Below, one piece after another: positions 24,948 through 32,989 of a stretch of 64,000 nucleotides of DNA (positions are counted from its first letter, which is position 1; each line of letters opens with the position of its first letter). Under the pieces are notes generated by a model. The model was not told the DNA's origin. It made no database searches and saw only the letters and a program-made list of their open reading frames with translations. Position numbers and translations under genes: made by a program. Location of the stretch: positions 124,001 through 188,000 of the forward strand of contig NZ_JAPEMB010000001.1 of the NCBI RefSeq assembly GCF_026343125.1, read 5' to 3'. This DNA comes from Streptomyces sp. NBC_00094. GTDB lineage: Bacteria; Actinomycetota; Actinomycetes; Streptomycetales; Streptomycetaceae.

Positions 24948-25867
24948 GGATCACCGCCGAAGGGCTGAGCTGGTCGGTCGCCGGCGCTCCCGTCGTACGC
25001 GAGGTCAGCGCGGAGGTCGCGCCGGGCGAGACGGTGGGGCTGCTCGGCCCCAACGGCTCGGGCAAGTCCTCGCTGCTGCGCTGCCTGGCGGGGCTGCGCA
25101 CACCCGACACGGGTGCCGTCCGGTACGACGGGGAGTCCGTACGCGACTGGGGCGCGCGCCGGATCGCCCGTCACGTCGCCTTCGTCGAGCAGGACTCGGG
25201 CGCGGACAGTGACCTGCGGGTCGCCGACGTCGTGGGCCTGGGTCGGATCCCGTTCCGGGATCGCTGGCGCGGACCCGACGCCACGGACCGGGCGGTGGTC
25301 GCCGCCGCGCTCGAACGCCTCGGACTCACCGCGCTCGCCGACCGCTCCTGGAAGGCGCTGTCGGGCGGCGAGCGGCAGCGCGCCCAGATCGCCCGGGCGC
25401 TCGCCCAGCAGCCGTACGCGCTGCTGCTCGACGAACCCACCAACCACCTCGACGTCAGGCACCAGCTCGAACTGATGGAGCTGCTGTCCGGCACCGGCCG
25501 GACGGTCCTGGTCGCACTGCACGACCTGACGCTCGCGGCCCGGTACTGCGACCGGCTGCTGCTCCTGCACCACGGCCGCCTGGTCGCCTCCGGCCCGCCC
25601 GCCGACGTCCTGACGGCCGAGCGGCTCGCCGAGGTCTTCGAGGTGGACGCCCAACTCACCACCGACGCCCTGGGACAGCCCTCGGTCGCCTACCGCGGCT
25701 CGCTCGGCGCCCGGCATCTCGGCCTCGGCCGTGCCCCGGGCCCGGGGTTGGATCCGGGATCGGGATCGGATCCGGGATCGAACCCCGGCTCGGACCCGGA
25801 CTCCTTCCCGGGTCCGGACCCGGGACCGGACCCGGCCGAGGCACCCGCACCCCAGCCCGCCCTCTGA
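24944..25867 (+). CDS. ABC transporter ATP-binding protein (chelate uptake)
   Basis: 307 residues from a GTG that overlaps the permease stop (GTGA). Walker A GPNGSGKSSLL, signature LSGGERQRAQIARAL, Walker B ALLLDEPTNHLDV and the switch histidine (VALHDL) are intact, so it is a functional ATPase of the FecE/BtuD type. The last ~45 residues are a low-complexity tail of DPGSGSDPGSNPG-type repeats with no counterpart in the family. They are coded by GGATCGGGATC-type DNA repeats and look like captured spacer sequence. Confidence 0.9.
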   Translation: MRITAEGLSWSVAGAPVVREVSAEVAPGETVGLLGPNGSGKSSLLRCLAGLRTPDTGAVRYDGESVRDWGARRIARHVAFVEQDSGADSDLRVADVVGLGRIPFRDRWRGPDATDRAVVAAALERLGLTALADRSWKALSGGERQRAQIARALAQQPYALLLDEPTNHLDVRHQLELMELLSGTGRTVLVALHDLTLAARYCDRLLLLHHGRLVASGPPADVLTAERLAEVFEVDAQLTTDALGQPSVAYRGSLGARHLGLGRAPGPGLDPGSGSDPGSNPGSDPDSFPGPDPGPDPAEAPAPQPAL

Positions 25868-25877
25868 AAGGAAACCC

Positions 25878-26789
25878 ATGACCCGCACGACCCCCACCTC
25901 CTCCCCCGCCGCGCCCGCTGTGCCCGCCGTGCCCGCCGCGCCCGCCGCGCCCGCCGCGCCCGCCGCGCCCGCCGTATCCGTCCAAGGGCTCGTCGACGCC
26001 GTCCTGGCCGGTGAGCACGGCCCGCTGCCCTCCGAACTCGTCGCGACCAGCGTGTTCTGGATCCACCACGGCACCCGCCTGGCCGGTGGCGACACCACCT
26101 ACCTCAACCAGTACGTCCTCGTCCGGCTCGGCGGCTCCTTCGGCGGCTGCGCCTTCGAGGCCGGCGAGATCGATCCGGCGATCTGCCGCGACGCCTCCGG
26201 CACCCCGCTCGACGTCCTCCTGCGGGAGGCCCCGCGCCCCTTGCGGATCGCCGCCCTCGACGCGTACCTCTCCGAGATACGCCCGCACCGCGTGGCCGGC
26301 GAGGCGGGCGACGCCGAGCGGGTCGTCCTCCCCACCGGTACGCCGGAGGTCCGGGCGCAGGCGCGCGACGCGGCGATCGCCGGTCTGCTGGACATCGAGG
26401 AGGGCGCGAAGGTCGGCCTCATCGGTGTCGTCAACCCGCTGGTCGCGGCGATCCGCGAGGCCGGCGGCCACCCGCTGCCCTGCGACTTCAATCTGAAGAC
26501 CACGCAGTGGGGCGACGCGGTCACCACCGACATGCACGAGGTGCTGGACCGTGCCGAGGTCGTCGTCGCCACCGGGATGACCCTGAGCAACGGCTCGTTC
26601 GACACCGTCCTGGAGCGCTGTCGCTCCCGAGGCATCCCGCTGATCGTGTACGCGCAGACCGGCAGCGCCGTCGCCCGCGCCTTCCTCGGCTCGGGTGTGA
26701 CCGCCCTGTCCGCGGAGCCGTTCCCCTTCTCCCAGTTCAGCGCCGAGGAGTCCGCCCTGTACCGCTACCGCACGACGGGCGGCGCGTGA
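25878..26789 (+). CDS. DUF364 Rossmann-like (putative heavy-metal chelation) protein
   Basis: 303 residues from ATG 25878, with AAAGGA upstream. After an Ala-Pro-Val repeat of ~25 residues, the protein has a DUF4213-like N-terminal part (VFWIHHGTRLAGGDTTYLNQYVLVRLG). The DUF364 part follows: KVGLIGVVNPLVAAIREAGGHPLPCDFN, then ADVVVATGMTLSNGSFD-type sequence (AEVVVATGMTLSNGSFDTVL) and IPLIVYAQTGSAV. The fold is thought to be Rossmann-like and is linked to metal chelation in annotations, but no reaction is established. In this operon it could be a biosynthetic enzyme or a metal handler. Its stop overlaps the kinase start as GTGA. Confidence 0.75.
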   Translation: MTRTTPTSSPAAPAVPAVPAAPAAPAAPAAPAVSVQGLVDAVLAGEHGPLPSELVATSVFWIHHGTRLAGGDTTYLNQYVLVRLGGSFGGCAFEAGEIDPAICRDASGTPLDVLLREAPRPLRIAALDAYLSEIRPHRVAGEAGDAERVVLPTGTPEVRAQARDAAIAGLLDIEEGAKVGLIGVVNPLVAAIREAGGHPLPCDFNLKTTQWGDAVTTDMHEVLDRAEVVVATGMTLSNGSFDTVLERCRSRGIPLIVYAQTGSAVARAFLGSGVTALSAEPFPFSQFSAEESALYRYRTTGGA

Positions 26790-27829
26790 TCCCCGCCGCT
26801 CGCCGGGGTGAATCCGGTGCCGGTGCCCTCCCCACCGGCACCGGGTCCGCCCCCTGTCACCACGGCGAGATCCTCCAGGGCGTGTTCCTCGACGGCGACG
26901 GGCGCCGGTGCGCCGGACTGGTCACCCTCCCCATGGCCGGCCCCGGCAGCCGCGCGGAGTTCGTCCGCGGGCCTGGCACGGCGCCCCTGGCGGTCACGGT
27001 CGTGCCGGCCGACCGCACGAAGGCCGCGCAGGCCGCCGTGCTCGCCGTCGCCGAGTGCGCGGAGCGGGTCGGCGAGCCGCCCTGCGGCGGGGAGTTGAGG
27101 CTCACCGGGGCCGTTCCGGTGGGCCTGGGGATGGGCAGTTCCACCAGCGACGTCACCGCCACCGTGCGGGCGGTCGCGGACTCGTACGGGCTGCGCCTGG
27201 ACTCCGCCACGGTCGCCCGGCTGACCGTGCGCGCCGAACTCGCCTGCGATCCGCTGATGCTGAGCGGTCGCCCGGTGCTGTTCGCCCAGCGGGAGGGCCG
27301 GGTCCTGGAGGCCCTCGGCCGGGCCCTCCCGCCGCTGGTCGTGGTGGGTTGCGCCCTCGGCGGGGGCGCCCCCGTGGACACCCTCGCGCTGCCGGTGCGC
27401 GAGCTCGACGACGAGGACGTACGGGCGTACGAGGGGTTGCGCGCCCTGCTGCGCAGGGCCGTGGCCACCGGCGACGCGGCGCTGCTCGGCGAGGTGGCCA
27501 CGGCCAGCGCGCGGCGCGGGCAACAAGTGCTCGGACACCCGGAGTTCGAGGCGCTGACCGGCATCGCCGGGCGGGTCGGGGCGGTGGGCGTGCAGATCGC
27601 GCACAGCGGCGCGGTGGCGGGCGTGCTGTTCGACGCCGCCGCGCCGGGGCAGCGGCAGCGCGTGCGTGACTGTCTGCGCGCCCTGGCCGCCCGCGGCATC
27701 CCCGCCACCCGGACCTTCACGACCTTCACCACCACCAAGGAGATCCTGAATGGACCAGCACATCGCGGAGTCGATCGGCCGGCCGGACCTGATACGCCTC
27801 GACGACCGGCTCGTCTGCCTGCGCTTTGA
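26786..27829 (+). CDS. GHMP kinase, PduX-like
   Basis: 347 residues from a GTG at 26786 overlapping the upstream stop. It has an N-terminal CHHGEILQGVFLDG segment, which resembles the CGELVQG opening of L-threonine kinase PduX. The GHMP phosphate-binding motif PVGLGMGSSTSDVTATVRA spans residues ~110-129. A third motif region near HSGAVAGVLF also fits. It probably phosphorylates the hydroxyl of serine, threonine or a related amino acid. This is inference from family and from the next gene, whose relatives consume O-phosphoserine. The 3' end overlaps the next gene by 80 bases in another frame, so the true C-terminus is unusual; the tail after ATRTFTTFTTTKEIL has no conserved character. Confidence 0.72.
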   Translation: MIPAARRGESGAGALPTGTGSAPCHHGEILQGVFLDGDGRRCAGLVTLPMAGPGSRAEFVRGPGTAPLAVTVVPADRTKAAQAAVLAVAECAERVGEPPCGGELRLTGAVPVGLGMGSSTSDVTATVRAVADSYGLRLDSATVARLTVRAELACDPLMLSGRPVLFAQREGRVLEALGRALPPLVVVGCALGGGAPVDTLALPVRELDDEDVRAYEGLRALLRRAVATGDAALLGEVATASARRGQQVLGHPEFEALTGIAGRVGAVGVQIAHSGAVAGVLFDAAAPGQRQRVRDCLRALAARGIPATRTFTTFTTTKEILNGPAHRGVDRPAGPDTPRRPARLPAL

Positions 27830-28742
27830 GACGATGAAGGTGGTCTCCGCCCTCGCGGCGGTGCGTCACCTGCTGGACAGCGGAGTCGTACGGCGCGGGG
27901 ACACCCTGCTGGACAGCTCCAGCGGCATCTACGCGTACGCCCTCGCCCTGGCCTGCCACCGGCACGGCATGCGCTGCCACATCGTCGGCTCGACGACGGT
28001 GGACCACACGCTGCGTACCCAACTCGCCGTCCTCGGAGCGACGTTGGAGCAGATGGAGCCCTGCAGCGACCTCAAGCTCGACCAGAAGCGGCGCGTCGAG
28101 CGGATCCACGAGATCCTCGCCGAGCACCCCGAGTACCACTGGATGCGCCAGTACCACGACGACATCCACTACCTCGGCTACCGCCCGGTCGTCGAGAGGA
28201 TCCGGGCGGCGGCCGGTTCGGGCGCGCTCACCGTCGTCGGCGGGGTCGGGTCGGGCGCGTCGACGGGCGCTCTCGCCCGCTACCTGCGCGAGGACGGCTC
28301 CGACGTCGAACTCGTCGGCGTCCAGCCGTACGGCAGCGTCACCTTCGGCTCCGAGCACGTCGCGGACCCCGAGATCATCATCGCCGGGATCGGCAGCTCC
28401 ATCCCCTTCGGGAACGTCGCCCACGACCTGTACGACACCCTGCACTGGATCTCCTTCGACACGGCGCTGGCCGGCAGCGTCGACCTGCTGCGGCGGCACG
28501 CGGTCTTCGCGGGCCTGTCGACCGGCGCCGGCTACCTCGCCGCCCGCCACGAGCGCGAGCGCTCCCCCCAGCGGACGGTCCTCTTCATCGCCGCGGACAC
28601 CGGTCACCGGTACGTCGACACCGTCTACGCACGGCACCGCGAGGCCGCGCCGATCGCGACCCTCGCCCCGCGCGACGTGACCGACCGGAGCGAGCTGGCC
28701 CTGCCGTGGTCCCGGATGGACTGGAACCGAGCCCGCGCGTGA
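27750..28742 (+). CDS. PLP-dependent cysteine-synthase-like enzyme (SbnA-type)
   Basis: 330 residues from ATG 27750. It belongs to the fold-type II PLP family of cysteine synthase. The Schiff-base lysine is K30 in RFETMKVVSALA, and the phosphate-binding loop is VVGGVGSGASTGALA (~163-177). The asparagine loop normally reads S-S-G-N-T-G but here is DSSSGIYAYA (~55-64), with Asn replaced by Ile. In SbnA such enzymes join O-phosphoserine to an amino acid to begin diaminopropionate or aminopolycarboxylate metallophores. Here the adjacent GHMP kinase could supply the phospho-amino acid. The altered loop suggests a substrate or reaction different from cysteine synthase. It is the last gene of the operon. 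Confidence 0.78.
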   Translation: MDQHIAESIGRPDLIRLDDRLVCLRFETMKVVSALAAVRHLLDSGVVRRGDTLLDSSSGIYAYALALACHRHGMRCHIVGSTTVDHTLRTQLAVLGATLEQMEPCSDLKLDQKRRVERIHEILAEHPEYHWMRQYHDDIHYLGYRPVVERIRAAAGSGALTVVGGVGSGASTGALARYLREDGSDVELVGVQPYGSVTFGSEHVADPEIIIAGIGSSIPFGNVAHDLYDTLHWISFDTALAGSVDLLRRHAVFAGLSTGAGYLAARHERERSPQRTVLFIAADTGHRYVDTVYARHREAAPIATLAPRDVTDRSELALPWSRMDWNRARA

Positions 28743-28764
28743 GGGCGCGGGCGCCGAGCGCGCC

Positions 28765-28837
28765 CCGCGCCGGGAGCGGGCCGCGCCGGGAGCGGGCCGC
28801 GCCGGGAGCGGGCCGCGCCGGGAGCGGCCCGCTCCCG
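28765..28837. terminator. 16-bp tandem repeats ending in a bidirectional hairpin
   Basis: CCGCGCCGGGAGCGGG is repeated four times (28765-28780, 28781-28796, 28797-28812 and 28813-28827, the last incomplete). The last copy continues into a hairpin, CGGGAGCGG (28819-28827) with CCGCTCCCG (28829-28837). The array lies between the convergent PLP-enzyme and xylB genes and probably terminates both. Confidence 0.7.
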
Positions 28838-28854
28838 TGCCGGGCTGCGGCCCC

Positions 28855-30573
28855 TCAGCGCAACAGGGTCGGGGCGGCGGCCGTCAGGACCGTCTCGATC
28901 CTGTCCCAGGCCGCCGCGTCGCGCGCGAGCGGGGGCAGGAGTGCGCCCGCGCCCGTGCCCCAGGCGACGGCCAGGGCCACGGGGTCGTCGCCCGTGACGG
29001 CGCCCGCGGCGAGGGCCGCCGCGCCGAGGGCGACGAGCTCTTCGGCGGCGGGGACCACCAGGGGCCTCCCCGACAGCCTGCGTACGGTGTCGGTCCAGGC
29101 CCGCCCGCGCGCGCCGCCCCCGATCAGGCGCAGCGGACGGTCGCGTACGGATGGGTCTGCCGGGTCGAGGCCGCAGGCGGTGAGGAGTCCGTCGAGCGCG
29201 CGCAGCACGGTGAAGGCAGCGCCCTCGTAGGCCGCGCCGAGGATCGCCCGGCGGTCCGTGTCGTGCCGGAGTCCGGTGACGAGGCCTGCGGCGTGCGGAA
29301 GGTCGGGGGTGCGTTCGCCGTCGAGGTACGGGAGGACGACGACCTCGCCGCCCGGCGCCGTGTCCTCCCGTTCGAGGCCGAGGAGCGTGGCGAACCGGTC
29401 GACGGCGAGCGTGCAGTTGAGGGTGCAGCCGAGCGGGAGACGGGTGCCGTCGGCGGCGGCGAAGCCGGCGAGCCCGGGGTCGGCCGGCCGGGCGCGGGTG
29501 GCGGCGAAGACCGTACCGGAGGTGCCCAGGCTGACGACCGGATGGTCGAGCAGGCCCGCGCCGCCGAGCCCGAGGCCGACGGCGGCGGCCATGTTGTCGC
29601 CGGTGCCGGCGGCGACGACGACCGTACGGGGCAGGCCGAGGGCCTCGGAGGCGGCCGGGGTGAGGGTGCCGACGCGGGTGGCACCGGTGGGGGCGACGGT
29701 GGGCAGGAGGGCGGGGTCGAGGCCGAGGAGGTCGAGGATGTCGGGGTCGTAGGCGCCGGCTGGGGCAGCGTCGGCGGAGTCGTAGGCGCCGGCTGGGGCA
29801 GCGTCGGCGGAGTCGTAGGGGCCGGCGGGGCCGGCGGAGTCGTAGGCGCCCGCGGGGCCGGCGGAGTCGTAGGCGCCCGCGGGGCCGGCGGGGACTCCGG
29901 CGGCGGCGCTCTGCGGTGCACCCGCTCCGGCCGCGACTCCCTGGGGTCCGCCCGCTCCGGCAGCGGCCCCTCGGGCCACGCCCGCTCGGGTCGGGGCTCC
30001 CCCGGTGCCGTACCAGCACGTGCCCGAGGCGTCCCCGGGGTCGGTCACGGCGAGGCCGGTGAGGCGCTCGGTGAGGTAGTCGTGCGGGAGGCGTACCCCG
30101 GCGGCGGCCTCGGCGTGCGCCGGCTCGTGCTCGCGCAGCCACTGCCACTTCGCGGCCGTCATGGAGGCCACGGGTACCGAACCGGTGCGCTCCAGCCAGG
30201 ACGTCTCGCCGCCGAGACCGGCGGCGAGCGCGGCGGCCTGGGGCGCGGACCGGGTGTCGTTCCAGAGCAGCGCGGGGCGCAGGGGCCGGCCGTCGGCGCC
30301 GAGGGTGACCAGGCCGTGCTGCTGTCCGGCGACCGCGATGCCGGTGACGGACGCGGCCGGGACGCCGGCGCTCCGTACCGCCGCGCGGACGGCCGTGCCG
30401 AGGGCGGTCCACCACTCCTCGGGGTCGCTCTCACGCGCTCCCCCGGCGCCGGTGACGGCGTGCGGGGCGCGGCCCACGGCGAGGAGCTCGCCGGTCTCCG
30501 CGTCGACGACGGCGGCCTTGGTGGACTGCGTGGAGCTGTCCACGCCGATCACGACGGAGCGACTGCCGTGCAC
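28855..30573 (-). CDS. xylB: Xylulokinase with a repetitive insertion
   Basis: 572 residues from ATG 30573. FGGY carbohydrate kinase motifs are clear: VVIGVDSSTQSTKAAVVD at the N-terminus, VAGQQHGLV, LLWNDTRS, LPHDYLTERLTG, VVAAGTGDNMAAAVG, VSLGTSGTVFA and the C-terminal RLIGGGARGRAW. It phosphorylates D-xylulose in the cytosol. It is ~85 residues longer than usual because residues ~191-275 are a low-complexity insert with PAGAYDSA repeats. The insert lies between domain elements that normally adjoin. It is divergent from xylA, which confirms the pathway. Confidence 0.93.
   Translation of the reverse strand: MHGSRSVVIGVDSSTQSTKAAVVDAETGELLAVGRAPHAVTGAGGARESDPEEWWTALGTAVRAAVRSAGVPAASVTGIAVAGQQHGLVTLGADGRPLRPALLWNDTRSAPQAAALAAGLGGETSWLERTGSVPVASMTAAKWQWLREHEPAHAEAAAGVRLPHDYLTERLTGLAVTDPGDASGTCWYGTGGAPTRAGVARGAAAGAGGPQGVAAGAGAPQSAAAGVPAGPAGAYDSAGPAGAYDSAGPAGPYDSADAAPAGAYDSADAAPAGAYDPDILDLLGLDPALLPTVAPTGATRVGTLTPAASEALGLPRTVVVAAGTGDNMAAAVGLGLGGAGLLDHPVVSLGTSGTVFAATRARPADPGLAGFAAADGTRLPLGCTLNCTLAVDRFATLLGLEREDTAPGGEVVVLPYLDGERTPDLPHAAGLVTGLRHDTDRRAILGAAYEGAAFTVLRALDGLLTACGLDPADPSVRDRPLRLIGGGARGRAWTDTVRRLSGRPLVVPAAEELVALGAAALAAGAVTGDDPVALAVAWGTGAGALLPPLARDAAAWDRIETVLTAAAPTLLR
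29746..29892. repeat. In-frame minisatellite inside xylB
   Basis: Two identical 33-bp units (29746-29778, 29779-29811) are followed by two 27-bp units (29812-29838, 29839-29865) and a partial copy. Each starts GTCGTAGG on the plus strand. All unit lengths are multiples of three, so copy-number change keeps the kinase frame open. Confidence 0.9.
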
Positions 30574-30590
30574 GCCGTCACCTCATTTCC

Positions 30591-30614
30591 CGATCTGTCG
30601 ATCTTTCGATCTGC
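30591..30614. promoter_or_regulatory. Three 8-bp direct repeats in the xylB leader
   Basis: CGATCTGT, CGATCTTT and CGATCTGC are consecutive, 18 to 41 bases upstream of the xylB start. They may be part of the regulatory region; no protein can be named. Confidence 0.45.
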
Positions 30615-30667
30615 CGCTGATTGATTCAGGGGTGGGTCTGGCGCCGACGCGCCCCCATCCCGTATTA

Positions 30668-30682
30668 GTTATCTCAGATAAC
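30668..30682. promoter_or_regulatory. Palindromic operator upstream of xylA
   Basis: GTTATCT-C-AGATAAC is a perfect palindrome, 30 bases before the xylA start, in AT-rich DNA. Xylose operons of actinobacteria are usually controlled by a ROK-family repressor binding AT-rich dyads. No ROK gene lies in this window, so the regulator must be elsewhere. Confidence 0.65.
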
Positions 30683-30711
30683 AAATCCCGAGAGCAAGAG
30701 AAGGACACAGC

Positions 30712-31881
30712 ATGCCGGAGCACTTCTCCCCCACCCCCGACGACCGGTTCACCTTCGGCCTGTGGACCGTCGGCTGGCAGGGCCGCGACCCCTTCGGTGA
30801 CGCGACCCGCCCCGCCCTCGACCCGGTCGAGGCCGTCGAGCGGCTCGCCGGGCTCGGCGCGTACGGCGTCACCTTCCACGACGACGACCTGATCCCCTTC
30901 GGCGCCTCGGAGAGCGAGCGCGACACGGCCGTCAAGCGCTTCCGCGCGGCCCTGGAGCGGACCGGCCTGGCGGTCCCCATGGCGACGACCAACCTCTTCA
31001 CCCACCCCGTCTTCAAGGACGGCGCCTTCACCGCCAACGACCGGGACGTGCGCCGCTTCGCGCTGCGCAAGACCCTCCGCAACATCGACCTGGCCGTCGA
31101 GCTCGGCGCGACCGTGTACGTGGCCTGGGGCGGCCGGGAGGGTGCCGAGTCCGGCGCCGCCAAGGACGTACGGGTGGCGCTCGACCGGATGAAGGAGGCC
31201 TTCGACCTCCTCGGCGAGTACGTCACCGAGCAGGGCTACGACCTGCGCTTCGCAATCGAGCCGAAGCCGAACGAGCCCCGCGGCGACATCCTGCTCCCCA
31301 CCGTCGGGCACGCCCTCGCCTTCATCGAGCGCCTGGAGCGCCCCGAACTCGTGGGCGTGAATCCGGAGACGGGCCACGAGCAGATGGCCGGCCTCAACTT
31401 CCCGCACGGCATCGCGCAGGCGCTGTGGGCGGGCAAGCTCTTCCACATCGACCTCAACGGCCAGTCGGGCATCAAGTACGACCAGGACTTCCGCTTCGGG
31501 GCGGGCGATCTGCGGCAGGCGTTCTGGCTGGTGGACCTGTTGGAAACGGCCGGATACGCGGGACCGCGCCACTTCGACTTCAAGCCGGTGCGCACGGACG
31601 GCTTCGACGGGGTGTGGGAGTCGGCGAAGAACTGCATGCGCAACTACCTGGTCCTCAAGGAGCGCGCGGCGGCCTTCCGCGCCGACCCCGACGTCCGGCA
31701 GGCACTGGCGGCCTCCCGGCTGCCCGAGCTCGCCGTTCCCACGGCGGCCGACGGCCTCGCGGCGCTGCTCGCCGACCCCACGGCGTACGAGACCTTCGAC
31801 GCGGACGCGGCGGCCGACCGCTCGATGGCCTTCGAGCACCTTGACCAACTGGCCCTGGAGCACCTGCTCGGCGTGCGCTGA
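30712..31881 (+). CDS. xylA: Xylose isomerase
   Basis: 389 residues, the usual length for actinobacterial class I xylose isomerases. Sequence features of the family are continuous: [31 protein letters not shown] (catalytic His-Asp), [35 protein letters not shown] (metal Glu, Lys), [31 protein letters not shown] (metal ligands) and [11 protein letters not shown]. It converts D-xylose to D-xylulose in the cytosol, which XylB then phosphorylates. The divergent xylB-xylA arrangement with a 138-bp control region is standard for Streptomyces. Confidence 0.97.
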   Translation: MPEHFSPTPDDRFTFGLWTVGWQGRDPFGDATRPALDPVEAVERLAGLGAYGVTFHDDDLIPFGASESERDTAVKRFRAALERTGLAVPMATTNLFTHPVFKDGAFTANDRDVRRFALRKTLRNIDLAVELGATVYVAWGGREGAESGAAKDVRVALDRMKEAFDLLGEYVTEQGYDLRFAIEPKPNEPRGDILLPTVGHALAFIERLERPELVGVNPETGHEQMAGLNFPHGIAQALWAGKLFHIDLNGQSGIKYDQDFRFGAGDLRQAFWLVDLLETAGYAGPRHFDFKPVRTDGFDGVWESAKNCMRNYLVLKERAAAFRADPDVRQALAASRLPELAVPTAADGLAALLADPTAYETFDADAAADRSMAFEHLDQLALEHLLGVR

Positions 31882-31929
31882 GCCCTGCCCGGAGGGCCGT
31901 GGATATTCCGTTCGAAAGGGCGCGGCGAA

Positions 31930-32082
31930 GTGGTCAGGATGGTGACGGAGTACAACGAACGGGCCGTCCGCTTCTACGAGCACTACGGCTTCGTTTCCAC
32001 CGGCAAGCGGCAGCTACGGCAGGGCAGGCTGCCGAACGTGCGCATGATCCGCTCCGCGCGCACGCCCTACTTCCACTCGTAG
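31930..32082 (+). pseudogene. Remnant of a GNAT acetyltransferase (C-terminal part)
   Basis: A 50-residue frame ending at TAG 32080-32082 reads VVRMVTEYNERAVRFYEHYGF followed by VSTGKRQ. The asparagine-rich helix with NxxAxxFYExxGF is the hallmark of the last helix and strand of GNAT acetyltransferases. The N-terminal acetyl-CoA-binding part is missing, and the upstream sequence leads straight into the end of xylA, so this is a decayed or truncated copy. A short functional protein is unlikely. Confidence 0.6.
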
Positions 32083-32084
32083 AT

Positions 32085-32190
32085 CTTGGCTGTGGCCTTC
32101 GCCGAAGAGCGTGCCGTCGGCGCGTACGACCGACTCGTACGTGCCCATGTCCTTGACGTCCGTGGTGCTTGCTGCCCGGGCGGGCACGGT
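32085..32190 (-). pseudogene. Possible remnant of a second gene
   Basis: On the minus strand one frame reads TTDVKDMGTYESVVRADG then TLFGEG, sequence with real protein character resembling the end region of small streptomycete beta-barrel proteins. It is flanked by stops and has no full-length frame. It faces the GNAT remnant. The assignment is tentative. Confidence 0.3.
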
Positions 32191-32285
32191 CGACAGGCGA
32201 AGGCCCTACGCGGTCCCCGGGTAGGGTGCCCGACGAACAAGTACCCCCTGCGGACCGTGTCCGTGGCCGGTGACAGGATCGAGGG

Positions 32286-32909
32286 ATGCTGATCAAGGGA
32301 TACGACGTCGGCCCGTTGGTGCCGGGTGAGTCACTGCCGGCCCGCCCGGGCTTCTGGTCCAACTACCTTCTGGCGATGTGCAGCGACGGAGGGTGCGCCG
32401 AGCGGCCGGTTCCGGAGTGGTTCGGCGACGACGGAGCCGATGCCGATGCCCTGTCCGAGGTCCTCTTCGATCCTGAACACTGGCCGGTGTTCAGGGTGCC
32501 GGCAGAAGACGGTCCCGGAGCCGTGGTGATCTACCGCAACCTGGAGGGCGACTACGGCACCGACTACCTCCTCGCCCATCCAGGCAGCGGCGACGTCCAG
32601 CAGATCGCCGGCTGGGACGGAGACTTCTCGGGCACCGGCCTGACATGGCGCGAGCTGATCCGCATCGCCGACAGCCCGTTTGCCGCGGTCGAAGGCGTTC
32701 AAGAGACAACCGCCCGCCTCCTGCTGCTGCTTCCCCTCCTCGCCGACCCGGACGTGCCGGAAACAGCATCGGCGCGGCTCACCGCCGCCCTGGTCGCAGT
32801 CGGCGCGCCGCAAGACACCGCCTCCACCACCGCACAGCACCTGCTGACCCACCTCACGAGGAGATCCCGACACGATCCCACGTGGGCGTCTCCGCTGAGC
32901 GGTGGCTGA
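32286..32909 (+). CDS. Hypothetical protein, 207 aa
   Basis: I do not recognise the family. The protein is acidic, lacks a signal peptide and has tryptophan/aspartate-rich surfaces: LPARPGFWSNYLLAMCSDGG, VPEWFGDDGADADALSEVLFDPEHWPVF and WDGDFSGTGLTWRELI. The C-terminal ~60 residues are leucine/alanine-rich helices. The style recalls small immunity or SUKH-like proteins, but no motif proves it. The start ATG lies after GATCGAGGG. It stands alone between the decayed region and a lipoprotein. Confidence 0.6.
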   Translation: MLIKGYDVGPLVPGESLPARPGFWSNYLLAMCSDGGCAERPVPEWFGDDGADADALSEVLFDPEHWPVFRVPAEDGPGAVVIYRNLEGDYGTDYLLAHPGSGDVQQIAGWDGDFSGTGLTWRELIRIADSPFAAVEGVQETTARLLLLLPLLADPDVPETASARLTAALVAVGAPQDTASTTAQHLLTHLTRRSRHDPTWASPLSGG

Positions 32910-32989
32910 GAGGTGGGCCGAGTTGTCAGCGGACCGCACCGGGGTCGACCATGCCCGAGGCGACTCGGAGATCATTCACGGGACAGCCC

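Noticed and set aside
28765..28827. CRISPR array or replication iterons
   Set aside because: Sixteen-base units abut without spacers, end in a hairpin and sit between convergent genes, so a terminator-associated repeat is more likely.
29746..29892. CRISPR-like direct repeats
   Set aside because: Units are contiguous without spacers and encode amino acids within xylB, so they are a coding minisatellite.
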